A DNA stretch of 64,000 nucleotides, from positions 16,674-80,673 of the forward strand of contig CANTFL010001210.1 of NCBI GenBank assembly GCA_947650285.1, given 5' to 3'. Every line of letters starts with the position of its first letter. The first letter of the stretch is position 1. Below are positions 22,286 through 31,511 of the stretch, piece after piece. Source of the stretch: Hyaloperonospora brassicae (Eukaryota; Oomycota; Peronosporomycetes; Peronosporales; Peronosporaceae). Made by a program: the position numbers and the translations under genes. A model generated the notes under the pieces. It worked only from the letters and a program-made list of their open reading frames with translations, was not told where the DNA came from and did no database searches.

Positions 22286-24031
22286 CCCGCTGGGGGGTGC
22301 TCACTGCTGTGAACGGGACGTCCCGTTCACGCATCAGGATCTGATAGAATCCATCCATCAGATCCATGGACGAAAAGATGGTACTCTTTGACATACCATC
22401 TATGATTACGTCCTTCCTCGGTATCGGCGTCTGAGCCGGTACCGTTGCAGCATTCAACTTGTTGAATGCGTGCACTATCCGCCACCCTCCTGTGGCCTTT
22501 CGCACACAGAAGGTCGGAGAGCTGTGAGGGGATGTTGATTCCCTCACATGGCCCGCTGCTAAGCGATCGGCAAAGAACTTGTCGATCGCTATCACTTGTT
22601 CACGAGGCAGTGGCCACTGCTTCATGACACAGTATTTCGAGCCCGGTTTGAGCTCGATCTCGTGTCGAGTGCCTTTGTCCTTAGGCAACTCGCAAGGTAC
22701 GGATTCAGGGAACACATCCCTGAATTCGATCAAATCCTTATACAAAGGATTTGCCTGAAGTGACTCCCAGGATTGGGACGCGTATCGCTCAATCCGAGTC
22801 TTCTCATCGAGGACACTTTCGTCCATCGATGAGCTGCTGAGAACCCGTTCGTTCTCAGCAAATACTGTTGCCGACCGAATGTCGGTCACATACTCGTCCT
22901 CTGTGACGAGTACGCAGATCTGCTTGACTTTGCCACTACGCAGATCACGCAAGAACCGTTTCGGTTCTAGCGTTGGCAACTGAGTTATCTCCGAAGTCAA
23001 CTTCGGAGGCACAATCAGATCAAGCGTATAAGCGCCTACGCTTGATCCGTCATTAACCAAGACGTTCAACGTCTCGGTTTCTTCCTGGGAACTTGCTTCC
23101 ACAGGTTGCTGAGGGCCTGATCCCTCAGCAAGCAACTCTTGAGGAACTCCTTCCTCAAGTACGTGGGGACTTATTCCCTCGACGTCTTCCGACTGTGGCT
23201 GTGCAACCACAGTCAGGAACCGATCCTCTACGGTCGACTCTCCAGTCGACCTAGGATTTTCATGTTGCCCCTTGGGGGCAACAGATTTCTTTCTTCTAAG
23301 ATGCTGCCCGCTAGGCATGCATCCATGTCCCGGTCCACTCGACTTATTCGAGTGGTGGACCTTCGGCGCAGCCTGTACTTCTGTACAGCCGCCGGGAGCT
23401 TGCTCCACAGTGTAGTGATCAACTACACTGTGATCTTGTGCAGTCGTGCTAACGACCGTACCGCAAGTGAGGCCATCGCACTCACTCGCAGAACATCCAC
23501 ACGCTTGTGGACGCTCCAAGATGTTCATCAGATGGCCATCTGATGAACAAGCAGCAGGCATCTTCACGGATCGATGCTGCCAGCTCACCCTTGGCTCGTA
23601 TTTTCTGAGCCAAGGTAATCCCAGGATGACATCAAATTTGTCATCCAGATCTAGTACGATGAAATCATCATCGTACTGCTCGCCCTCTAACGTGTAGTGG
23701 ATTCCTACTACACATTTCTCAACGGTTATCGATGCGCCTGTTGCAAGGCGCACCGTCATCCTTGTGAGGGGAATGTCGCGCTCAACGAACTTGAGCCTAC
23801 GACCCTCTAGTGACTGGCGACGAACAAAGTTGTTCGACGCCCCACAGTCTACTAGGGCACGAAGCGACAAGTCATTTGTCGCTTCCAACTTCAAGGTGAT
23901 GAGCGAAACGTCATCACCAGGTGCAGAGACACACAATGATTGTGTATCTGGAGCAATTTTCGTCAAGAGATTTGCAAATTCTCTTGAGGTTGCTGGATCA
24001 GTAGGGCGCTCCGCCCCTACTGACCCCGACC
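22245..24031 (-). CDS. pol: aspartic protease and N-terminal half of reverse transcriptase
   Basis: Read in the -1 frame relative to gag. The protease has the active-site segment VDCGASNNFV and the downstream VILGLPWL. After a Ser/Gln/Glu-rich linker the RT N-terminal region follows: ELPKDKGTRHEIEL, WPLPREQV, SPHSSPTFCVRK, GWRIVHAFNKLN, and the catalytic Asp in SSMDLMDGFYQ. The frame has no own ATG near the gag end and is open from the slippery site, fitting translation as a Gag-Pol fusion. It ends prematurely just after the G6 run at 22,292-22,297, with RT continuing in another frame. Confidence 0.92.
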
Positions 24032-24038
24032 ATTTTTT
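23995..24038 (-). promoter_or_regulatory. -1 programmed ribosomal frameshift signal between gag and pol
   Basis: On the minus strand the heptamer A AAA AAT (24,032-24,038) lies in the gag frame in the X XXY YYZ phase. A stem-loop follows: 24,015-24,023 pairs perfectly with 23,998-24,006, extendable by G-U and two G-C pairs to 24,026/23,995, with an 8-nt loop. The spacer is 5-8 nt. The gag stop TAG (24,017-24,019) lies within the stem. Slipping back one base leads exactly into the protease frame. Confidence 0.75.
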
Positions 24039-25171
24039 GATGGTCCGTCTCGCTTTTGCGGCTTCGCAACAGCGCTGGACCCACGCCCATTGCCCTTTCT
24101 GGCGAATGGTCGTCCATTTCGCTCAGTACTGTTTGGTACTGGGCGTGGAGCACTACACTCGTATGCGTAGTGCCCTAACTTCTGACAGCGATTGCAACTC
24201 TGCAATCTCTTGTTGTTTGAAGAGCGAGGTCTCTCGCTCTCAACATAGCAGAGGTCCATTGGTTCTGGATCTCCGATCTCTTGTCGTCTCGGTGGACGAT
24301 AAGAGTTTGAGCTAGCATGAGCCTGTCTCATGCTAAAGTCTTCCTGTTCCGCGGCTGATATCGCTTCTTCAAGCGTATTCAGCTCAAGGCGGAACAGGTG
24401 GATCCTGACGGGCCCTTCTGCGAGCCCTTGCATGAACACCGTAATCAACGTGTGTTCATGGACTGGGTTAGCTGTTATACTACTCGCAAGGAGTCGTATA
24501 TGTTGTGCGTAAGCGTGCACATCACGCTTACCCTGCTTGAGTTTCAGTAGCTCCGAACGAGCCCTGAACTCAGCACGTGGCGGCTCAAACGTTTGTCTGA
24601 GCCGGGACTTGAATTCATCTAGCGACCTAAACACGTTTGGGTCGCTACTCTCGAGTCCCAGGGACCAAGTTTTGGCACGCCCTGCCAAGTGGGTCTGAGC
24701 AAATGTGAGTTTCATTTGCTCATCTTCGACGCGACGAGCCCTTAGGGCTCTGTCGAGTTCGACAAACCATAGTAATAGGGAGTCCTCCGGGACTCCACTG
24801 TACTTGGAGATGTCGACTTTCATCACTTCGGGACGACGCGCATGCGCCGTCCCGCCCACAGCAGCATGGAATTGCTGCTGTCTCAACAGCTCCGTCTGTT
24901 GAGCACCGAGTTCTCTCAACTGCTCGGCCTGTTGAGAGCCTTGCTGGTGAAGCAAGGCTACTTTCTCCCTCTCGAGAGCAAGTTCATTGTGAATGAACTT
25001 GGCGATAGCAGCATGTTGTTGGTCTCTGTCTAGAGACTCCAACATGGTTCTGACGACGAGTTCGCCTACGGTAGAACGAATGAGTTCTACCGCACCCCAT
25101 TCGATGTCACTCAAATGGGTAAACCCTTCACGCGTGGCGTGAAAGGTGTCTTCTTCATCCAACATGTTCAT
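24017..25171 (-). CDS. gag: capsid and nucleocapsid
   Basis: 384 codons. The central part is a retrotransposon Gag capsid domain (WFVELDRALRARR, LAGRAKTWSLGL, FEPPRAEFRARSELLKL, VFMQGLAEGPVR). A single CCHC zinc knuckle near the C-terminus (CNRCQKLGHYAYEC) serves RNA binding, followed by a basic tail. The ATG sits at an 11-bp perfect hairpin (25,155-25,165/25,170-25,180). It is intact, unlike pol, so this copy could still supply Gag. It ends in TAG inside the frameshift stem-loop. Confidence 0.93.
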   Translation of the reverse strand: MNMLDEEDTFHATREGFTHLSDIEWGAVELIRSTVGELVVRTMLESLDRDQQHAAIAKFIHNELALEREKVALLHQQGSQQAEQLRELGAQQTELLRQQQFHAAVGGTAHARRPEVMKVDISKYSGVPEDSLLLWFVELDRALRARRVEDEQMKLTFAQTHLAGRAKTWSLGLESSDPNVFRSLDEFKSRLRQTFEPPRAEFRARSELLKLKQGKRDVHAYAQHIRLLASSITANPVHEHTLITVFMQGLAEGPVRIHLFRLELNTLEEAISAAEQEDFSMRQAHASSNSYRPPRRQEIGDPEPMDLCYVESERPRSSNNKRLQSCNRCQKLGHYAYECSAPRPVPNSTERNGRPFARKGNGRGSSAVAKPQKRDGPSKNGRGQ

Positions 25172-25205
25172 GTTGGATGATGTGGTCCTTGGAAGGACTA
25201 CAAAG

Positions 25206-25213
25206 TGCTACCA
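25206..25213 (-). other. Primer binding site, initiator-Met tRNA type (short)
   Basis: On the minus strand, two bases after the 5' LTR, TGGTAGCA is complementary to a tRNA 3' end ...TGCTACCA, as in many initiator methionine tRNAs. The match is only 8 nt against that consensus and the following bases diverge. The site overlaps a fold-back sequence, so priming may be unusual. Confidence 0.6.
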
Positions 25214-25215
25214 GG

Positions 25216-25605
25216 TGTAACGGGGCACACCCTTGCGTAACTTAACGCAAGGGATTTGGGTGCCCCGACGGACGTACACGTGGCGAGCGAGGAAGCGTAG
25301 TTAGGGTAAAAGTAGAACTGTTATATTAATAAATTAAGTCTTTAAACTACTGTCTCTTCGTTTGACTTAATTCAATTATACTAATATAACTGCATGTATG
25401 GTGACGTCTCGTCACCACTCATTGCGCGCGTCTTGCGGCGATTGGTGGGTTGATATCATCACGATATCAACCAATGAACAGACCCTTCTGGTCGACCCTT
25501 CAATATCACCGCTTTGGTGATATTGTTTAAAGAATATCCATCTTTATATTCTTTATTGTCACTTTCCTTAAGTGACAATATCATGTAACGGGCTGCCCCG
25601 TTACA
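25216..25605 (-). repeat. 5' LTR (390 bp)
   Basis: Identical to 17,627-18,016 except for two substitutions, with the same extended inverted termini and internal hairpins. In the element's orientation this copy should hold the sense promoter for gag-pol. Confidence 0.97.
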
Positions 25606-25840
25606 TCTGAAGCGTGACAGAGACTGGTTCAACTAAAGATTTATCCAAGCAGCAGAACTTTTGCAAGAATACCGGGGCCTTAACGTTGATGACAGTGCAA
25701 AATCAAAATCGCCAAGCAAACGGCGTGCAAGTAGTAGCATCACAAAGTCAGTAGATCGTGTCGACCGTGTCGATCGTGGTATTTATTTGTCACAGAAACA
25801 CGTCTTTAAAACGGAACGACGTCGTTCAAACATGCTTTAG
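25606..25840 (+). pseudogene. Right part of the gene interrupted by the retrotransposon
   Basis: If the element and one TSD copy are removed, a frame from the left flank (YHEGCRFCRAL) runs straight into this side (KRDRDWFN). It meets TAA at 25,634-25,636, then continues in the same frame with RFIQAAELLQEYRGLN, a Ser/Lys-rich stretch and VDRVDRVDR, to TAG at 25,838-25,840. The reading is coding-like and suggests the C-terminus of a protein, possibly the ankyrin-like gene to the left. One nonsense change plus the insertion would have inactivated it. No family is recognised in the tail. Confidence 0.4.
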
Positions 25841-28800
25841 TGTCCATGGAGCAAGCGGCAACATTAGACCGATGTGTATTCGCTTCAACAATATATATTA
25901 TTGCAAGATCTGCATCGCAGATTAAGTAGAGGAGGTGGAGACAGAAAGCTAAATGACGGCGTCCATGCGACGAGATTCTGTTTGCATGAACAAGTAGTGT
26001 TAATTTACACGCTTTCGCTGCTCAGATCCCACGACCTGTCATCAATGGCTCATGGCGCATACGTTTAATGATGACGGGGTGAGTGTTTCTCCACGACTTG
26101 TGGTTCTTTGTGCTTGTATATCCGGTTATACACGGAGAATACGACTGTACCTAGCTTGAAATGTTTGTTTGTATAGTGTATGGTATTGCGTGTCCCACAG
26201 GTATACAAATGGCCATAAACAACGCCGATGACCATGTGCCACCCGGCGTTGGACACCCGGCGTCGGACACCCGGCGTTGGAGGCAGCGTCTTTACCATCT
26301 ACACGTGACCTCGTCTTCCTCTTGAATTAGTGTAGCTTTAGACCTCCGAGCTCTTCGTCCGCTTTGTGTAAAAGATCTGATGGTGCCGTGACGTGATCTT
26401 TCCGACGTTGACGTCGAAGCTTGTCTATATTTACTACCTGTTTAACCATACGGCTAATACAAGAACGATCATTGCATCATTATACATTTCCTGTAAACAT
26501 GCAAAACGCACAATTTATAGACATAAAATGTTTTTACTTGGGGCAAAATCCTGAAAAAATAAAATTTACGAAGGCGGCGAACTTGTTTACACTAAGTTAC
26601 AAACAAGCTGATCGAATAGTACCTCAAAGAGTCAAGCGAGCCCACTTACTAACGTGTCTGAAATTCCAGCATGCACATTAGCGAACTAACGACGACGTGC
26701 TGGCAGTATTATGAAAAATGCGACCAATATCTTCATGTGCTCTTGTTTACACATTTACTGCACTATCATACACTGACGAGCGCGATACCGGTATGGAGCC
26801 AAAGCCGAGCTGTTACCAGTTTGATCATCATCGGCCACCCATGGCCAAACAATTAGCTAACATGAATGGCATTCAAACACGAATAAAGTCCTTAATTTTC
26901 ACCGGCGGAAGGTATATCGCTTACGCGTCTTTGGTTTACAGGGGTTACAATTTCGCTTAAGTATTGTTTACAACAACAATGCTTAAGAGCTATTTATCTA
27001 ATGGGACCTACTTGTACTAGTAACCGTAAGACAGGTGCATCTACACTTCACGCTAACAATGTAGTCCAAACGAGCGCTTGTAGCAAAAAGATAACGCATA
27101 GATCATCATAAAAGAGAATGTATTTATATAACAAGTTATCAAATAATATTTTTACTAACTTTTCAGTAAGCAATATTAAGCTGCGCACATCAATGCTGAA
27201 ACCGTGCTCACCACTAATTGAGCGCGTCAAGCACTATTGGTTATAATCATCAGATATTCTAATGCTTAGAGTACGCGTAAAATCATATATCTTTCACATC
27301 AATGTTCGTTTCATGTCAATATTATTCAACGGTCCCACTTCGATCATTCCTCGGACCTCGTTTCGATCGAGTCTGTCTACCACAAATTGACCATGCATGA
27401 AAGCTCCATTCTACTAAGCAAACGATTGTTTTTACAAAATTGTCGCGTTGTAGATCTCTCGTGCATAATGGCAGTAATTTCTCGAAATAAAAAGAGTTAT
27501 CCTCGATTAGCAGTCTTTCACAACATGTTCGGGGATGAAGTGTACGAGATGAGATAGAATTATTAGTTGGTATTTGACCTTCTCATATAATCATTTAGAG
27601 CAACGTACTAGATCAAAAGATAAGTATTGACGTATTCATTCAGGTTGGTTGTGAGTGACAATGATATTTGATCTGTGCGTTATAACTGAAGCAATACCTC
27701 TAAGTTACCGTGCTTACCGGCGTATTAATTAGTAAAAAAGCAGTAAGACTACGAACAGTATTGATGGATGATAATGCGACATTACAAAGTTTGATTTGAT
27801 CGAGCGAAGAGGATGGCACTAGCCAATGGTTCTTCACAAACATCAAATATCGAAATTGTACGCATGTCGATGGAATTAAATGCTACTACTATATGATCTA
27901 CGGGTGAGTAGCTATTCTATTGCGAGAATACAAAGAGGACATTCGACCACAGCAAAACGATAAAATCATAATCGAATAGTGTCTTTAACTTCGAACATCT
28001 ACTTCGGTGCATGCTCACCGACATCATCCTTATGCAAGATAATGCAGTGAGCTCTGGAATAGACGCCTGATGCATGCACGTTAACATCGTTTATAAATGT
28101 GGCAGATTTTGATTGACAAAATGTTTTTCTTTTTATTTGAGCTCGTCTTCTACATAGAAATTTGCGGTTCAGATGGCCATAGAAACAATTCTTCATTAAC
28201 TTCAAGTTCAAATTATTATCACAGTTGGATGCGATTTCAAGTGAAAGAGGAGGCAAAATATAAAAAGTGAGATTGCTGACGAAGTGGGGTTATCATTTGG
28301 ATCGTTTCTGCTGTATGGCGTAAAGCATGTACTTATCGGCGCTCTGCGCAATGTATCGTGTATCTAATTGAGTGCACGCGGGTGAGTTCTTTGTTTCTGA
28401 CAGCCACTCGAGCGGTCGCAATATTTGAGTGACCCAGCAATACAGTGACGCAAAGTGCCTACTTTATGTGTGAAAAGAGGATTTGGTATGTTGGTCTCAA
28501 TAATGACGTGTAGAGTACACTCATCGTATTTACAGATACATACAGAAGGTGCTGCGGAGAAATTTTTATGAACCAACGCATGATGAAAAAGGCATGCCTA
28601 CTGCTCGCAACTTGATGGTAGGAAGACGGCTGTCAAATTGTGCATGTTATTACTTCAGCCGCTTTGTAGAAATTGGTTCTGATGAAAGCTACGATCAATG
28701 ATCTATCGATCATTATATTTGTACGTAAGATTCTTTGGTCCAAGCGTATACGTATACCGCGAAATGTACATGCCATATGCAAATGTATGGCAAGTGTCTC

Positions 28801-29569
28801 CTTAAACAAGTATAAAATTTTAACAAAATAGCAAACAGAGAAACAAAGCGCTTCGATGATGAAATCTGAACTCCGGCTAGCCGATTTCGATCATTGCGAT
28901 CAATATGACATTATCATCACTAATATGCGAGCCATTTTTTCTTCGGTCCTGCCATCCGCATTTAACGGCAGTGAACTAAATGTTTGGAAGAAGTAGCTTC
29001 AATCGCCATTCTACATCTTGCGTCGATCTATCGACACGCCGGGTCAGCACGTATGGCTGATGTTACATGTTTCATGCAGGATCCAGTATCACATGTATGC
29101 AACGTTTGCAAGGTTTGCACTCATAAACAAGATCAAACGGACCACGTGTAACTCGTTGAGCAACAAGGCAGACATGGACAAGCAAACGTGTATCTAAGTG
29201 AATGTCTAGTGCTTTGACGTTAAACATGACTTGTTTAACGGACCTGGACGATGCTATGCATGTGGTGGATTTCTAAATCTGCAGCCGAATAAACAATATA
29301 AGGATGTAAATCGAAGCTATTAAATTAAATTACAAAAGTCTCTTACTTCGCTGTTTGTATGCAGTAGTATTTATTCACCACTTACAGCTTAGTTTCCTAG
29401 TGTCTTTTTCCTTTCGTTTCTTTCAAAAAGTAGTCCATTTCTTTGACCAATGATATAGACTTCTTTGACTAATGCACGATATGTCTATATTAATCGTGTC
29501 AAGATCATACGAGGACATGTTTACACGTCTTATTTCCATTACGTCTGTATTGTTGGAGTTGCATCTCGT
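25841..29569. other. AT-rich intergenic sequence, no supportable gene
   Basis: Only short unsupported open frames. The sequence becomes clearly AT-richer from about 26.4 kb. It contains a GC-rich 14-bp tandem repeat at 26,240-26,281. Near 29,440-29,480 TTCTTTGACYAATG occurs twice. Nothing else recognisable. Confidence 0.5.
26240..26281. repeat. 14-bp tandem repeat, three copies
   Basis: Three head-to-tail copies of CACCCGGCGTYGGA, a GC-rich island in an AT-rich surrounding. Confidence 0.9.
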
Positions 29570-30690
29570 CACCTTTTTCAAGCCTTGCTTTAACAGCCAA
29601 GGCTAAAGGATAAATACTATTTATCGTATCAGCTATCAAGGTTTTTCCTGTCAAATTTTACGTACACAACACTTTCCGTTGTGTCCCTTCATTTTGTCAC
29701 TGGACAGTTTTGATACCGTCTCGTTCTCTTGTTACTTTTATACAACAAACTCGCTTGTTATCAAATAATTATCAATTACCACAAAATGGGGTATGGATAT
29801 TGGACAGCACATGCCACGGAATGAGCATCGATCATTACAAAATTAGTGATGTCTATCGAACAGTACATGCCACGGAATGAGCATCGATCGCCACAAAATT
29901 TTAGATATATATTGATCAGTACATGCCACGTAATAGCATCGATCATCACATAATTTGTGCTGACTATTGGACATACATGCCACATCACAATTGTCTACTT
30001 CAATTCGGCCTCCCTCTAGTCTACGCCCATGCCTTAATACTCCCTCATTTGCGTCATCTTTACTGCGAAAACAAAGACCGGATTTTTTCGTCCAATGACG
30101 CGCGAATACGGCGATTTCAACAGCGCACTCTCTTGTATCATTGCGCTTGTATATTTCAGAGATTTCTAGTCACGATATGTACGACTGCGGGTCTTGAACG
30201 TAGCGGAGCTACACAGCTCCTAAAGTTAGAATAAGACCAAACGCTTAACAAGCAACTTTGATTCAAAGAACCCGACTTTGAAAGTCAACAAGCTCAGAGA
30301 GCTTCCGGTCCCTGTTCCAAGGTAATAAAAGATTAATGAGAATAACAGCACCGAGTGCTCAAGAGTATCTACCTTTACATGCGTTGCTAACTCTTACCGA
30401 TCAAAGACGCCTCGTGAGGCACGTGTATTAAGTGATCAGAATGGGAACTGAACTTTATTTTGGTTTATCTAAATGAAAACCTCAGAACACCATACTTATT
30501 GTAGTCAATACATTTTTAATTATTACCTTCTAAAAGATCTCGTAATTCGGTGGCTGACACACGTCAGCCCCCGACAATTGATATGGTGTTTAAATATCAT
30601 ATTTCATGGGACTCCGTCCTTTGCGTACCACACATTTTATGTAACCCGTTACACACACACCTTTCGTGTAACCCTAGTTACATTGGAGGC
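29570..30690. mobile_element. Older hairpin-dense relic, probably from a related LTR element
   Basis: Short perfect inverted repeats are packed as in the intact gypsy element: 29581-29587/29598-29604, 29609-29616/29618-29625, 29664-29670/29678-29684, 30205-30210/30215-30220, 30552-30558/30563-30569, plus TGTAAC-CC-GTTACA at 30,640-30,653 and TGTAAC-CCTA-GTTACA at about 30,667-30,682. The last two resemble the TGTAAC...GTTACA ends of the intact element's LTR. No gag or pol was found, so it may be one or more solo LTRs. Boundaries are approximate. Confidence 0.45.
29781..29990. repeat. 56-bp tandem repeat, about 3.7 copies
   Basis: Units begin at 29,781, 29,837, 29,893 and 29,948 (periods 56, 56, 55). 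Each contains ACATGCCAC (29,809, 29,865, 29,921, 29,975) and most contain GCATCGATC. Copies are diverged, so the array is old. There are no unique spacers, so it is not a CRISPR. Confidence 0.85.
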
Positions 30691-30789
30691 CATGAACATG
30701 CTTATCGTTGTGGATAGTCAAACAAATGTCACGCATGTGGTAGATCACCAGCAATGTCCAAACCAGCGTTTTGAAGAAACTATCGGGAG

Positions 30790-31511
30790 ATGAACTTGAG
30801 CTATACATATGACGAAACTGAGTTGTCGAGGTCCATTGCTAATAAGAGCGTCTTTCTGTCGTTGTTTTTGCGTCGAAAATTCCGTACCGGAAGATCTAAA
30901 GTAAATAGTGACAAACAATCGATAGTCCTGATTGCTGCTCTTAAACATACAGGAATAAAGTGCAGAGCGTCGAAAATTTTTGCTCACTGTTCGATGAAAG
31001 TGCAGCCATCCTTGTGGATGGTTCATATAAATGAAGCAAAGACCGATACACCAATCAATGGACGTGTACTTGCACTTCCAACACGCTTGTATACCTACCA
31101 AGTCAACATCCGCGGTTCCGTGATCCTCGCCTTTGGTGTGCATACCTTGCTTAGTTTTAACGCCTTCGGGGCTGCGAACGGTCAATCACAGTATTTTTCT
31201 TTAGCGCCGGTCTCTGGTGAAGCGTACGGCGCCAGCATGGAAGAGGGCCGACCAGATGAGATGCCCAGCACGCCGATTTTACCAAAAGACGAGGCGAGCA
31301 TATTTGCAATGCTCGGACATTTGGCGCGTCACCCACGTTTGACCTCACAGGTTCTTCATATTGCGCATAAAAACTGACTGATGAGCTTATGGCAAACCTC
31401 ATAATGAATGAATGTCTCACTTTAAAGAAGCTGAAGGAAATTCTTGGCATGTGCGAGAAGAATGAGAAATTGGTGAATACAAGGACAAAATATGATAAGG
31501 GTCCATTGTAA
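30790..31511 (+). pseudogene. Unrecognised ORF of 195 codons with a frame-shifted continuation
   Basis: The + frame 30,790-31,377 is the longest open frame in this AT-rich tract and is locally less AT-rich. Its C-terminal part (EEGRPDEMPSTPILPKDEAS, then MLGHLARHPRLTSQVLHIAH) looks protein-like. After its stop another frame carries DELMANLIMNECLTLKKLKE and ends at TAA 31,509-31,511, as though one indel had split a helical C-terminus. No signal peptide or RXLR motif is seen. Family unknown; it may be a decayed secreted or transposon-borne gene. Confidence 0.3.

Larger units (their letters stand above)
17627..25605 (-). mobile_element. Complete Ty3/gypsy chromovirus-type LTR retrotransposon, hairpin-tiled
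   Basis: A 7,979-bp element in minus orientation: 5' LTR 25,216-25,605, primer site 25,206-25,213, gag, -1 frameshift signal, protease-RT-RNase H-integrase, chromodomain, polypurine tract 18,017-18,027, and 3' LTR 17,627-18,016. LTRs differ at two positions of 390 and the TSD is perfect, so insertion is recent. Pol is broken by about four frame changes. A long ORF runs on the opposite strand next to the 3' LTR. The whole element, coding and non-coding, is densely packed with short perfect inverted repeats, for example 18131-18140/18150-18159, 18200-18209/18216-18225, 18319-18328/18331-18340, 20078-20088/20094-20104, 24696-24705/24713-24722 and 25155-25165/25170-25180. Confidence 0.97.

Noticed and set aside
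29781..29990. CRISPR-like repeat array
   Set aside because: Repeats are contiguous 56-bp units without unique spacers, in a eukaryotic context.
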